A stretch of DNA of 64,000 nucleotides, taken from the NCBI RefSeq assembly GCF_001971785.1, contig NZ_CP019389.1, positions 2,305,001-2,369,000 of the forward strand, given 5' to 3'. A program made the position numbers and the translations under genes. The DNA is from Seonamhaeicola sp. S2-3 (GTDB taxonomy: Bacteria; Bacteroidota; Bacteroidia; Flavobacteriales; Flavobacteriaceae). Positions 38,451-47,630 of the stretch are shown piece by piece. The notes below the pieces were generated by a model, which was not told the origin of the DNA, ran no database searches, and worked only from the letters and a program-made list of their open reading frames with translations. How positions within the stretch are numbered: the stretch's first letter is position 1; every line of letters starts with the position of its first letter.

Positions 38451-38478
38451 TTTAATCTAAGATTAAAAATAAACATTT

Positions 38479-38525
38479 AAAAAAAGGCTTAACTCATGTT
38501 CTAGTATAATGCGTTAAGCTTTTTT
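38479..38525 (+). terminator. Intrinsic terminator after the GH78 operon
   Basis: GCTTAAC (38487-38493) pairs with GTTAAGC (38513-38519), extended by the A run on the left and a T run of six on the right with a one-base bulge. It lies 29 bp after the isomerase stop codon. Confidence 0.75.
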
Positions 38526-38590
38526 GCTCAAAATGGTGGTTTAATAGCAAAAAAGGGTTGCTAATAACGTTGCTCATGTAATTAGTTTTG
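38525..38590 (+). promoter_or_regulatory. TGCACAATATGG-type operator and promoter for the 38702 gene
   Basis: TGCTCAAAATGG (38525-38536) matches the uronate-side motif at 10 of 12 positions. The following ~24 bp also resemble the copy at 41812, including TTAATAGCAAAA against CTAATAGCAAAA. The -7 element TAGTTTTG (38583-38590) starts 58 bp after the motif begins. Confidence 0.55.
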
Positions 38591-38701
38591 TGTTTTATTA
38601 ATTATAGCGTTGAAAAACATGTTTAAGTTAAATGGTTATAAAAATTAGTGACCATTTAAATACATTATTAATTTTTAGAAAAAACTAGCAACTAAAACTA
38701 T

Positions 38702-40837
38702 ATGAAGACCCTAAAATTCCTTAATAATTATTCAAAATCGAAATGTCAAATTTATATCTTCAGCTTTATATTTCTTGCTTTTAGTTCTTGTCAAGAAAAA
38801 GAAGAAGTTAGTATTTTTGAAAATCCCTTTCCACAGATTGAAGAACTTTCCATTAATTCGGACAATTGCATTCTAGAAAAACGACATTTATGGGTGTCAA
38901 ACGAAATTCAGACCATAAATCCTGATTTTGAAGGTATAGGTGGAATAACCAAAATTTATAGTCCCCCTTTAAATTTATCGCCATTTCAAATGGGTGTGAA
39001 ATTTTTCGGAAAAAAAATTAAAACAGAATACTATAATTGGAAACCAGGAGAGATCATACAATATTCAGAAATAAATGGGATTAAAATAAAATGTCTCCTC
39101 GTTCCTACGAATTCAACAAAAACCGTCTTGGTTTACGAGCTTTCAAACCCACAAGAGGAAGATATTGCAGTACCAATTAAGATAAGTGCTGAGCCCTACC
39201 TGTCAAATTATGATAGCCTTTGGATATGGGCGCCTCGTGATGCCAAAAGTAAAGCTGTTTTAGCCCCCACGTCTTTAGAGAATGAATTGTTATTTAAATC
39301 TGATGATGGTAAAATAAAAATTTCGACTGATAATATCGATGTTCAAAAAATCAACAATAGTATTGAAAGTAATGTAACTGTAAAGTCTGGGGCAAATAAA
39401 CAATTTACAGTAGTGGTTTCATATACAGGTAAAAATCAATTAAACGAATCCAACATGCAGGTTCGTGATGATATTCGGGAAGCTAGAGAGCGTTGGAATG
39501 CGAGATTAACTCAAGCCTATGATAATTTGGGGCATATAAAATCTTCGAATCCAGAATTCGATTTATTTTATAAACGCGGAATTCTAAGTTTGCTTAGCGT
39601 TGAGTGGAACAAAGATGAATTATTACTTCAGCCTTATTTTGCAGAATCGGGTATTGACGGAGGAGCAATGTGCTCATATTTGTGGGGATATGCATATATT
39701 TCGAAGATTATGCCAATTTATAACCGTCAGGCATGGAAAAATCAAATTATTCAAGGTATTAAAACAGATGCCAAAAGTCACTATGCTTTTACTCCAATAA
39801 CCGGAGAAGGTATTGGTCCATGGTATTCATATAATCAATATTCTGCTATTCGTACAATTTACGATTATGTTCTTATTTCTGGTGACCGTGCCTTCCTTTC
39901 TGAAAAGATTAACAATAAAACAGTAATAGATTATTGTATTGATCAGGCTCTATTTAAAGATGATATTACTAAGCATGTTGGACTTGTTGATTATGGTTCA
40001 AATCATAATTTGTTAGAACTCAAAAAAACAGACCGTTATCAACATTTCGTTCCCAGTCCTAATGCCGAACGATGTTGGTCGTACAGGGCTGTTGATGAAC
40101 TTTGTGATTGGGCAAAAGTACCTTCTCTCAATCTATCTTCGCGTGCCAATGCGTTATCAAAGCTATTAACAGAAAAATTATGGTCGGACGAGGAACAATG
40201 GTTTTTAACGCTTGATACGTCAGGTCAACGTCAATTTTTCCCCTCTGTTCAAATATTCGATATGTTAAGGTGTAATGTATTATCTAAAGATCAAGAGCAA
40301 AAAATTCTTAGTCATCTTAACGAAAAGGAGTTCTTATAGCAGTTTGGCGTGCATAGTTTATCAAAGCTCGATCCAGCTTACGATCTTAATGATGCTGATT
40401 GGGGCGGACCGGGAGTTTATGCAGGTGATGCTCCTGAATTAGTTGAGGATTTATATTTATCGGGTCATCCAGATATGGCCGAAAATGTATTAAGCAGGAT
40501 ATTGTGGTGGGGGAAGCATTTTCCTTATTACCCTCAGGCCATCATTGCAGATGATATTGATTATCGTCGAAACGGACGTGCTAATATAATAGCCGGAATT
40601 ACTTCAACACAATCCATTCTTTTTGGTTTATTGGGATTAGAATATACAGCAAGAGGAGAGGTGCTTATAAAACCAAATAAAACAGATTTGTTTACGGAAT
40701 TTGAACTGAAAGGACTGAAAATAAAAGATAAAAAAGTGGATATTTACATGAATAATAATTCTGTATTAGTGAAATCAAACGAAGCTAAAGTTCAAAAAAC
40801 TGTGATTGGCGAAAGCATGTACCTTCATAAGAATTAA
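38702..40837 (+). pseudogene. Six-hairpin glycosidase-like gene interrupted by an in-frame amber codon
   Basis: The first 545 codons end at TAG (40337-40339). The same frame then continues without shift (Q-F-G-V-H-S-L-S-K-L-D-P-A-Y-D-L) for 165 more codons to 40837, giving about 711 residues. The signal is lipoprotein-like (L-A-F-S-S-C-Q-E). The central part is an (alpha/alpha)6 six-hairpin domain (G-G-A-M-C-S-Y-L-W-G-Y-A-Y; G-P-W-Y-S-Y-N-Q-Y). The continuation holds conserved-looking W-G-G-P-G-V-Y-A-G-D and N-G-R-A-N-I-I-A-G-I. The break sits inside the helical domain, so the 545-residue product alone should not fold fully. Whether this is mutation, readthrough or a sequencing error is open. 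Confidence 0.78.
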
Positions 40838-40939
40838 GGTTTATAGACTTGCTTAAAATAGGTTAAGGTGTTTTAAAATTGAAACTGAAGAAGTTTATAA
40901 GTACGCAGTTAGTTTTTTAGTGAAAAATCTGTTAATCTC

Positions 40940-41695
40940 ATGAGATTAAAAAAATTAAAAGAGAAAAAACATTTATTTAAAATGATGTTAAGTTGTATTG
41001 GATTAATATTATTTAGCTTAAATATGTTTTCTCAAGAAACTACGGTTGATAGTTTACATGAAGATATTTATTTGAATGCTGTAAAATTAGAGCTTCAAAA
41101 AAAATGGCCGGAGAATAAGACTATAAATCTTGTTTTTCACGGACATAGTGTGCCTTCAGGATATTTTAAAACACCCAACGTTAATACCTTATCTGCATAC
41201 CCTCAGTTGGTTTTAAAAAAGTTAAAAGCTAAATATCCATATGCCGTTATTAATTCGATTACAACCAGTATTGGTGGCGAAAATTCGGTTGAAGGAGCGA
41301 AAAGATTTAAAGACGAGGTTTTAAACCATAAGCCCGATGTACTGTTTATAGACTATGGATTAAATGATAGAAGAGTAAGCTTAGATAAAGCAAAACAGGC
41401 TTGGAAATACATGATAGAATTAGCCTTAAAACAAAATATTCCAGTTATTCTGTTAACACCCTCTCCAGATTATACTGTAGATTATACAAATCCGAAAAAC
41501 ATACTAAAAAAACACACAAACCAAATCAAATTACTGTCCAAAACATACAATATTGGTTTAGTAGACAGTTACAAGGCTTTTGAGTTTTTGTATGATGACA
41601 TAGAAACATTAAAAAGTTATATGGCACAGGGCAATCATCCCAATGAAAAGGGGCATGAGTTAATCGCTAATGAAATAATAAAATATTTCCAATAG
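40940..41695 (+). CDS. Secreted SGNH/GDSL-type esterase
   Basis: The 251-residue protein has a signal ending near L-N-M-F-S-Q. The SGNH blocks are F-H-G-H-S-V-P-S-G (block I, nucleophile Ser), T-T-S-I-G-G-E-N-S (block II region), Y-G-L-N-D-R-R (block III) and N-H-P-N-E-K-G-H (block V with catalytic His). It resembles rhamnogalacturonan acetylesterase-type enzymes that deacetylate polysaccharide. It lies about 100 bp after the broken glycosidase gene on the same strand. Substrate is inferred from context. Confidence 0.85.
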   Translation: MRLKKLKEKKHLFKMMLSCIGLILFSLNMFSQETTVDSLHEDIYLNAVKLELQKKWPENKTINLVFHGHSVPSGYFKTPNVNTLSAYPQLVLKKLKAKYPYAVINSITTSIGGENSVEGAKRFKDEVLNHKPDVLFIDYGLNDRRVSLDKAKQAWKYMIELALKQNIPVILLTPSPDYTVDYTNPKNILKKHTNQIKLLSKTYNIGLVDSYKAFEFLYDDIETLKSYMAQGNHPNEKGHELIANEIIKYFQ

Positions 41696-41811
41696 CTTTT
41701 TTTAATGTCATACGCGCTTGTTAAGCAAACTATAAACACTACATAAAAGCGAAAATGTATTGGTAATAAGCAGAAGTGTTATTATCGTTTATTTTTTTAG
41801 ATTTTAATAGA

Positions 41812-41876
41812 TGCACAATATGGAGGTCTAATAGCAAAATTAGGCTATATATTGAGAGTTTATGTCTTTATTTTTG
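41812..41876 (+). promoter_or_regulatory. TGCACAATATGG operator and promoter for the uronate operon
   Basis: TGCACAATATGG (41812-41823) is identical to the copy at 47528, and TAGGCTA follows at the same distance in both (41841-41847 here). The -7 element TATTTTTG (41869-41876) starts 57 bp after the motif begins. The ATG at 41909 follows. Confidence 0.65.
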
Positions 41877-41908
41877 TTTTTTAATTTAAGCTAAATTTAA
41901 TAGAATTA

Positions 41909-42601
41909 ATGTTGTATTACAAGAGTTTTAAAGAACTAAAAGCCATTGCACATAAAGAGTTGTTTCCTGCTTTGGTAGGTGATGTTTTAGATAAAATGGG
42001 GTATTTGCACCAATTCTTACCAGCAAGTATAAAACCTATAGATTCAAAATTGGTTGTATTTGGTAAGGCAATGCCAGTACTAGAAGCAGATTTTTTTGGA
42101 GAACAGTTAGAAAAGTCATCAAATAGCTATATCAATAAGCCATTTGGAATTATGTTCGAGGCGCTAGATAGTCTAAAAGAAGATGAAGTGTATATCTGTA
42201 CAGGGGCTTCATTGCGTTATGCGTTGTGGGGCGGTTTAATGAGTACTAGAGCCATGAAATTGAAAGCTTCTGGAGCAATTTTACATGGATATTCTAGAGA
42301 TACCAATGAAGTATTAAGATTAGGATTCCCTGTTTTTAGCATGGGAACCTATGCACAGGACCAAGGGCCAAGAGGCAAGGTGGTTGATTATAGGGTACCT
42401 ATTGAAATAGGAAAGGTAAGAATTAATCCTGGAGATATTTTGTATGGAGATTTAGATGGAGTTGTTGTTGTACCAAAGGAAATTCAAGATGAAGTTTTTA
42501 TAAAAGCTTTAGAAAAGGCAAGAGGTGAGAAAACTGTGCTTAAAGCACTTCAAAATGGCATGAGTACGGTAGATGCTTTTGAGAAGTATGGAATCATGTA
42601 A
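41909..42601 (+). CDS. RraA-family aldolase/dehydratase-like protein
   Basis: The 230-residue protein has RraA-like fold segments: F-P-A-L-V-G-D-V-L-D-K-M-G near the start, A-L-W-G-G-L-M-S-T-R-A and the family motif R-D-T-N-E (G-Y-S-R-D-T-N-E-V). The end includes P-G-D-I-L-Y-G-D-L-D-G-V-V-V-V-P. RraA-family enzymes use a divalent metal and act as oxaloacetate or 4-hydroxy-4-methyl-2-oxoglutarate aldolases; some bind RNase E. Its place at the head of a uronate operon suggests a sugar-acid aldolase or related step. It is 33 bp before the SDR gene. Exact reaction unknown. Confidence 0.82.
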   Translation: MLYYKSFKELKAIAHKELFPALVGDVLDKMGYLHQFLPASIKPIDSKLVVFGKAMPVLEADFFGEQLEKSSNSYINKPFGIMFEALDSLKEDEVYICTGASLRYALWGGLMSTRAMKLKASGAILHGYSRDTNEVLRLGFPVFSMGTYAQDQGPRGKVVDYRVPIEIGKVRINPGDILYGDLDGVVVVPKEIQDEVFIKALEKARGEKTVLKALQNGMSTVDAFEKYGIM

Positions 42602-42634
42602 TAGTAAATAGCATTTATAAAAATAATTATAGCA

Positions 42635-43390
42635 ATGAACATTTTTAGTTTACAAGGAAAAAAGACATTAGTAACGGGTGGAGGCAGTGGCATCGGATTT
42701 GGTATTGCCAAAATATTTATTAAGGCTGGTGCAGAAGTTTTAATCGTTGGAAGAAATGAAGACAAACTTAAAGACGCTAAAGCTGAATTAGGCGAAAAGT
42801 GTACGTACATCTCTTTTGATGTTTCTAATTTAGATGAAATACCAGATTTTGTTGACAATTTAGAAACCAATTGGGGTGCTTTGGATGTCTTGGTGAATTG
42901 TGCCGGAACACATTTAAAAAAGAGTGCCGTAGAAACCACAGATAGTGATTTTTTAAGTGTTTTAAATGTGCATTTAATGAGTGTTTTTGCACTTACTAGA
43001 GAGTTTGCCAAGCGTATGATAGAAAGAAAACAAGGCTCAATTATTCTTATTAGTTCCATGACAGCCGTTATGGGAATGAAACAAGTAGTAGCCTATTCAA
43101 CCGCTAAAACAGCTGTTGTGGGATTAATGCGAAGTTTGGTAGCAGAACTAGCTGTTGATAATGTTAGAGTAAACACTATTGCACCTGGATGGATAGAAAC
43201 ACCAATGCTTCATAAAGCTATCGATCATGATTTACCAAGAAAAACTAAAATTCTAGCTAGAATACCTGCTGAAAACTTTGGACAGCCAGACGATATCGGT
43301 TACGCAGCACTGTATTTAGCTTCTGATGCTTCTAAATATGTAAATGGCGTTTTTTTACCTATAGATGGCGGTGCTGCTGGTGGCTTTTAA
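42635..43390 (+). CDS. Short-chain dehydrogenase/reductase (uronate pathway candidate)
   Basis: The 251-residue protein is a classical SDR. It has the cofactor motif T-G-G-G-S-G-I-G (residues 14-21), N-C-A-G, catalytic S-S-M then Y-S-T-A-K, and A-P-G-W-I-E-T. Expected activities in this setting are fructuronate reductase, 2-keto-3-deoxygluconate dehydrogenase (KduD-like) or gluconate 5-dehydrogenase-type. The sequence does not decide between them. It is flanked by the RraA-like gene (33 bp) and the MFS gene (20 bp). Confidence 0.88.
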   Translation: MNIFSLQGKKTLVTGGGSGIGFGIAKIFIKAGAEVLIVGRNEDKLKDAKAELGEKCTYISFDVSNLDEIPDFVDNLETNWGALDVLVNCAGTHLKKSAVETTDSDFLSVLNVHLMSVFALTREFAKRMIERKQGSIILISSMTAVMGMKQVVAYSTAKTAVVGLMRSLVAELAVDNVRVNTIAPGWIETPMLHKAIDHDLPRKTKILARIPAENFGQPDDIGYAALYLASDASKYVNGVFLPIDGGAAGGF

Positions 43391-43410
43391 ATATAACCTA
43401 AACTTTTATT

Positions 43411-44703
43411 ATGACTAATGTTGTTGGAAAAACTTTAAAAAACAAAGATTCTAAAATAAGGTGGATTATAGTTGCGTTATTATTTTTTGCAACAACCATT
43501 AATTATATAGATAGACAGGTTATAGGGCTGTTAAAACCCTTTATAGAAAAGGATTTACATTGGACGGAGGCCGATTACGGCTACATCGTTACGGCTTTTC
43601 AAATAGCATATGCCGTGGGACTATTAATTAGTGGGCGGATGTTGGATAAATTAGGTTCTAGACTAGGTTATACGGTCGCGATTATAATATGGAGTGTCGG
43701 TGCTGTTTTGCATGCTTTTGTACATTCTGTTTTAGGCTTTGGTATTGTAAGGTCTATTTTAGGTGTTGGCGAAGCAGCTAATTTTCCTGCGGCAGTAAAA
43801 ACAGTGGCCGAATGGTTTCCTAAAAAAGAACGTGCATTGGCAACAGGTATTTTCAATTCAGGGTCAAATATAGGAGCTATTGTAGCACCTATTATTGTTG
43901 CTGGAATTACATTATCTTTAAATTGGAAATGGGCCTTTGTAATTACTGGAGCTTTAGGGTTTATATGGATTCTTTTTTGGCTATTAATTTACAGAACACC
44001 GCAAAATCATAAAAAAGTATCAGAAGCAGAATTAGAGCATATTCTTTCAGACAATGAATTTGAAAGCGATACATCAGCAGCTGTACCACATGTTACTTGG
44101 CGGTCACTATTTAAATATAAGCAAACTTACGCTATTTGCTTAGCTCGTTTTATTACCGATTGGGTTTGGTGGTTTTTTCTATTCTGGACCCCCGATTTTT
44201 TGAATAAAACCCAAGATATAGATCTTAAATCGGCTATTATGCCACTTATTATTATTTATTCTATGGCTAGTTTTGGGGGTGTTGTTGGAGGTGGATTATC
44301 TTCTAGGTTTATTAATTTAGGAAAGAGTATTGATTATGCACGAAAAACGGCTATTTTAATTTGTGCCATCTTCGTTTTACCATTAATTTTTGCATCTTAT
44401 TTTAAAAACCTTTGGGTTGTGGTTATTATTATAGGTTTTGCAACAGCGGCACATCAAGGTTGGGCCTCTAATATTTTTACCGTTGTATCAGATATTTACC
44501 CTAAAAAAACAGTTGCAACTATGGTAGGTTTATCTGGTTTTACAGGGGCAATAGGTGGTGCTTTGGCAGCATCGTTTGTTGGATTGGTTTTAGATATTAG
44601 TGGAAGTTATACACTTATTTTTGTAATAGCCAGCACAATGTACTTATTGGCTTGGGTTATTTTAAAACTAATGATTCCACAAATAAAACCTCTAGAAATA
44701 TAA
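43411..44703 (+). CDS. MFS hexuronate transporter, ExuT-like
   Basis: The 430-residue protein has about 12 membrane segments. The MFS start is T-I-N-Y-I-D-R-Q-V-I-G-L, the loop 2-3 motif G-R-M-L-D-K-L-G-S-R, and G-V-G-E-A-A-N-F-P-A-A-V-K is typical of the ExuT/ACS family. It should import galacturonate or glucuronate with protons across the inner membrane. It is translationally close to the SDR gene and 1 bp before the UxaA N-terminal gene. Confidence 0.9.
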   Translation: MTNVVGKTLKNKDSKIRWIIVALLFFATTINYIDRQVIGLLKPFIEKDLHWTEADYGYIVTAFQIAYAVGLLISGRMLDKLGSRLGYTVAIIIWSVGAVLHAFVHSVLGFGIVRSILGVGEAANFPAAVKTVAEWFPKKERALATGIFNSGSNIGAIVAPIIVAGITLSLNWKWAFVITGALGFIWILFWLLIYRTPQNHKKVSEAELEHILSDNEFESDTSAAVPHVTWRSLFKYKQTYAICLARFITDWVWWFFLFWTPDFLNKTQDIDLKSAIMPLIIIYSMASFGGVVGGGLSSRFINLGKSIDYARKTAILICAIFVLPLIFASYFKNLWVVVIIIGFATAAHQGWASNIFTVVSDIYPKKTVATMVGLSGFTGAIGGALAASFVGLVLDISGSYTLIFVIASTMYLLAWVILKLMIPQIKPLEI

Positions 44704-44704
44704 T

Positions 44705-44980
44705 ATGAAAAATTTTATACAGCTACATAAAGACGATACTATAGTTGTTGCGTTACAAACTTTTAACGCTGGTGATGTTATTACCATTGGAGACACTAAG
44801 ATAATAGTAAAAGAAACCATAGAATTTGGGCATAAAATAGCAATAAAACCAATGGCAAAAGGAAATAAAATAATAAAATATGGATTATCAATAGGTAGCG
44901 CCACCAAAGATATTCTTCTAGGGGAACATGTACATAGTCATAATTTGAAAACGGATTATGTTTTGAGTAAAGGAAAATAG
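44705..44980 (+). CDS. UxaA-type altronate dehydratase small (SAF) subunit
   Basis: The 91-residue protein matches the N-terminal SAF domain of altronate dehydratase: H-K-D-D-T-I-V-V-A-L, a central G-H-K-I-A-I-K, and G-E-H-V-H-S-H-N at the end. The gene starts 1 bp after the MFS stop. The large domain is separate at 45133, with 152 bp between. Split UxaA/SuyAB-like arrangements exist in other bacteria, so this need not be a break. It would act with the large subunit to dehydrate altronate or a similar aldonate to KDG. Confidence 0.82.
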   Translation: MKNFIQLHKDDTIVVALQTFNAGDVITIGDTKIIVKETIEFGHKIAIKPMAKGNKIIKYGLSIGSATKDILLGEHVHSHNLKTDYVLSKGK

Positions 44981-45132
44981 CAATAGCATTCATACTACTT
45001 TTAATTGAATTAAAAACATTACTATAAGCAAAAAACGGTTTCAAGTAAAGGTTAAATATATCGCTAGATAACTATTATTGGGTTATCGTATTCGACAGAA
45101 GAATAGTTAATGAAAAACAACAGTATAGATAA

Positions 45133-46317
45133 ATGAAAGGGTTTTTAAGAAAGGACGGAAGAAAAGGAATTAGAAATGTTATTGTAGTAGCATATTTGGT
45201 AGAATGCGCACATCATGTAGCCAGACAAATTGTTACAGATTTTTCAGGAGAAGATGTGCATTTAATAGGTTTTAGCGGTTGTGCTCCAAATGATTATGTC
45301 CAAAAAATGATGGAAAACATTTGTACACATCCCAACGTAGGGGCGGTACTTTTAGTTTCTCTAGGATGTGAGAACTTTAATAGGAATAAACTATCAAAAC
45401 ACATTTTAACAAGTGGAAGGTTTGTTGAAAAATTAGTGATTCAAGACCATGGAGGTACGTTGAGTTCTGTTGAAAAAGGAAAGTCTATTTTAGAGACATT
45501 CAAATCTCAATTAAAAACTGTAGAGCGAGTAGATTTTAAAATATCAGACCTTATGGTTGGTACTATTTGTGGTGGTTCAGACGCTACTAGCGGATTTACC
45601 GCTAACCCTTCCATAGGAAAAGCATTTGACACCTTGGTAGCAGAAGGTGCTACTTGCATATTTGAAGAACCAGGAGAACTTTTGGGGTGTGAACATTTAA
45701 TGGCTCAAAGAGCTGAAAATAAACAGGTTGGTGTGCAGTTGGTTGATTGTATTAAAAAAGCGAATAACTACTATAAAGCCATGGGGCATGATAGTTTTTC
45801 AGCAGGAAATGCTGTAGGTGGATTAACCACTATCGAAGAAAAATCATTAGGCGCATACTCAAAAAGTGGAAGTTTGCCTATAAAAGCGCTAATAAAACCC
45901 GGGGAAATACCAGAAGAATCTGGTTTATATTTTATGGATGTAGTTCCAGATGGCGAGGCTTTATGGGGGTTTCCTAATATAAACGATAATTCTGAAATAG
46001 TTGAAATGATAGCAAGCGGATGCCATATTATTCTATTCTCTACTGGACGTGGCTCTGTTGTTGGATCTGCAGTGTCTCCGGTAATTAAGGTGTGTGGAAA
46101 TCCTAAAACATTTGAAAATCTATCAGGAGATATGGATATTAATTCTGGTAAAATAATTTCAAACGGAGCTTCTTTAGAAGCGCTTGGTGCTGAAATAATA
46201 GCATTAATAAAAAAGGTAATACAAGGTAAGAAAACAAAGTCAGAGCAACTAGGTCATCAAGAATTTAGTTTGGGGTATAAGTATTTTCATTATGGTAAAA
46301 AAAACTGTGAAATGTGA
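45133..46317 (+). CDS. UxaA-type altronate dehydratase large subunit
   Basis: The 394-residue protein is the C-terminal part of the UxaA/GarD family: F-L-R-K-D-G-R-K-G-I-R-N at the start, then V-S-L-G-C-E-N-F and G-T-I-C-G-G-S-D-A-T-S-G-F-T-A-N-P. Later segments are E-E-P-G-E-L-L-G-C-E, F-M-D-V-V-P-D-G-E and S-T-G-R-G-S-V-V-G-S. Family members use Fe(II) or Mn(II). The product KDG would feed KdgK/KdgA, which are not in the window. It is convergent with the XylR-like regulator gene (14 bp between stops). Confidence 0.88.
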   Translation: MKGFLRKDGRKGIRNVIVVAYLVECAHHVARQIVTDFSGEDVHLIGFSGCAPNDYVQKMMENICTHPNVGAVLLVSLGCENFNRNKLSKHILTSGRFVEKLVIQDHGGTLSSVEKGKSILETFKSQLKTVERVDFKISDLMVGTICGGSDATSGFTANPSIGKAFDTLVAEGATCIFEEPGELLGCEHLMAQRAENKQVGVQLVDCIKKANNYYKAMGHDSFSAGNAVGGLTTIEEKSLGAYSKSGSLPIKALIKPGEIPEESGLYFMDVVPDGEALWGFPNINDNSEIVEMIASGCHIILFSTGRGSVVGSAVSPVIKVCGNPKTFENLSGDMDINSGKIISNGASLEALGAEIIALIKKVIQGKKTKSEQLGHQEFSLGYKYFHYGKKNCEM

Positions 46318-46331
46318 TACTGCTATAATAC

Positions 46332-47471
46332 TTAAATATTCTGTTTTCTCCATTTAAGGGGGGGTGTGCCTTCAATAGAAGAAAACCACCTACTTACATG
46401 GCTTACATCTTCAAAACCAAGATGAAATGCAATTTCTTTAACAGATAACTTTTGATTGGTTAATAAGGTTTTAAACTTTTTTATTTTCTGAAATTGAATT
46501 TCTTCTAAAATAGTTCGATTTGTAGTTTTTTTAAATCTGGTGTATAAACTTCTTCTACTTATATTTGTTTCGGCTACAACATTTTCTACAGTTAAATTTC
46601 TATGGGTATTGGTTCTTATAAAGTTAAGAGCTTTAATAACCTCCTTGTCGTTACTGGCAATAGTATCCGTTGAGCCTCGCTCAATAACACTTAGTGGTTC
46701 TGTTGGGATTATATAGTTATCTACATTTAAGTGATTCATCATATTGTTTAAAACTTTGCAAGCGTTAAAGGCTGCAGCAGAATGATTTCTTGCAATACTT
46801 GATAATTGGGGGTGTACTACACTGCATAATAATTCGTCATTGTCTACTCCTAAAATGGCAACCTCATACGGTATTCTTAATTTAGCCATAGAACAGGCAT
46901 TTATTAATATAATACCTAAATCATCATTACAGCAAAATATACCAATAGGTTTGGGTAGTAATTGAAGCCAAGAAACAATGTGCTTTAAATTATGATTAAT
47001 ATCTTTCTTTTTTTTTGGAGTATAGTTGTAAACATTAATGTTTAGCTTTTGTGCATGTTTTTCAAAACTCTTAAGTCGCCCGTCCGACCATTTAACATTA
47101 TTTATACCAAAAAAAGCGGTGTTTTTAAACCCTTTAGATGAAAAGTATTCTAGTGCTATTTTTCCATCTGCATCATAATTCCCTTTAAGAAAAGGTGTAT
47201 TGTTTGTCTTATTTATAGAACTTGTTAATACCATAGGAATCCCTAATTCGGTAATTTTTTTTGCACCTTTTAGATTTTCAATAATACATCCATCTGGTTT
47301 TATTTCAGATATGAGTTTTATAAGATTATCGTTTTTTGATGTTTTTAAATAATAAGAAGGTTCAAATATAATTTCCCATTTAGAAAATTGATTGTTGTAA
47401 TTGTATATCCCTTTTAATATATCCCTTCCAAAGCCACGGCCAGATTCTAATTGAACAAATACTTTTTTCAT
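46332..47471 (-). CDS. XylR-like regulator (LacI-type sensor fused to AraC DNA-binding domain)
   Basis: I chose the ATG at 47471 (M-K-K-V-F-V-Q-L-E-S-G-R-G-F-G-R) because the upstream frame has no family-like residues. The protein is then about 379 residues. The N-terminal ~270 residues are a periplasmic-binding-protein-like sensor (C-C-N-D-D-L-G-I; I-L-G-V-D-N-D-E-L-L-C). The C-terminal ~100 residues are an AraC-type double helix-turn-helix (I-S-R-R-S-L-Y-T-R-F-K; K-E-I-A-F-H-L-G-F-E-D-V-S-H-V). It is divergent from uxaC. A TGCACAATATGG site lies 57 bp upstream of its start, and two related sites precede other uronate-side genes. A uronate or aldonate ligand is likely but inferred. Confidence 0.88.
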   Translation of the reverse strand: MKKVFVQLESGRGFGRDILKGIYNYNNQFSKWEIIFEPSYYLKTSKNDNLIKLISEIKPDGCIIENLKGAKKITELGIPMVLTSSINKTNNTPFLKGNYDADGKIALEYFSSKGFKNTAFFGINNVKWSDGRLKSFEKHAQKLNINVYNYTPKKKKDINHNLKHIVSWLQLLPKPIGIFCCNDDLGIILINACSMAKLRIPYEVAILGVDNDELLCSVVHPQLSSIARNHSAAAFNACKVLNNMMNHLNVDNYIIPTEPLSVIERGSTDTIASNDKEVIKALNFIRTNTHRNLTVENVVAETNISRRSLYTRFKKTTNRTILEEIQFQKIKKFKTLLTNQKLSVKEIAFHLGFEDVSHVSRWFSSIEGTPPLKWRKQNI

Positions 47472-47527
47472 TAAATAATCATAATTTGATGCTATATTTT
47501 GTAAATGTAGCAATAAAAGATGGTTTA

Positions 47528-47592
47528 TGCACAATATGGCGTTAAAATGTAATAAATAGGCTAAGCTAAAAAATCTCTATAATGTAATATTG
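47528..47592 (+). promoter_or_regulatory. TGCACAATATGG operator and uxaC promoter (divergent with regulator gene)
   Basis: TGCACAATATGG (47528-47539) is identical to the copy at 41812, and TAGGCTA follows at the same distance. A -7-like TAATATTG (47585-47592) starts 57 bp after the motif begins. The ATG of uxaC is at 47631. The site also lies just upstream of the regulator gene, so autoregulation is possible. Confidence 0.62.
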
Positions 47593-47630
47593 TATTAACA
47601 TAAAATACATCAATATATTATTGGATCAAA

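Noticed and set aside
44705-46317. UxaA split read as a broken gene
   Set aside because: Both parts have proper starts and ends at a domain boundary, and separate SAF and large subunits are known in this family.
47472-47534. Longer N-terminus of the XylR-like regulator
   Set aside because: The extra 21 residues are not family-like, and the upstream ATG overlaps the TGCACAATATGG operator.
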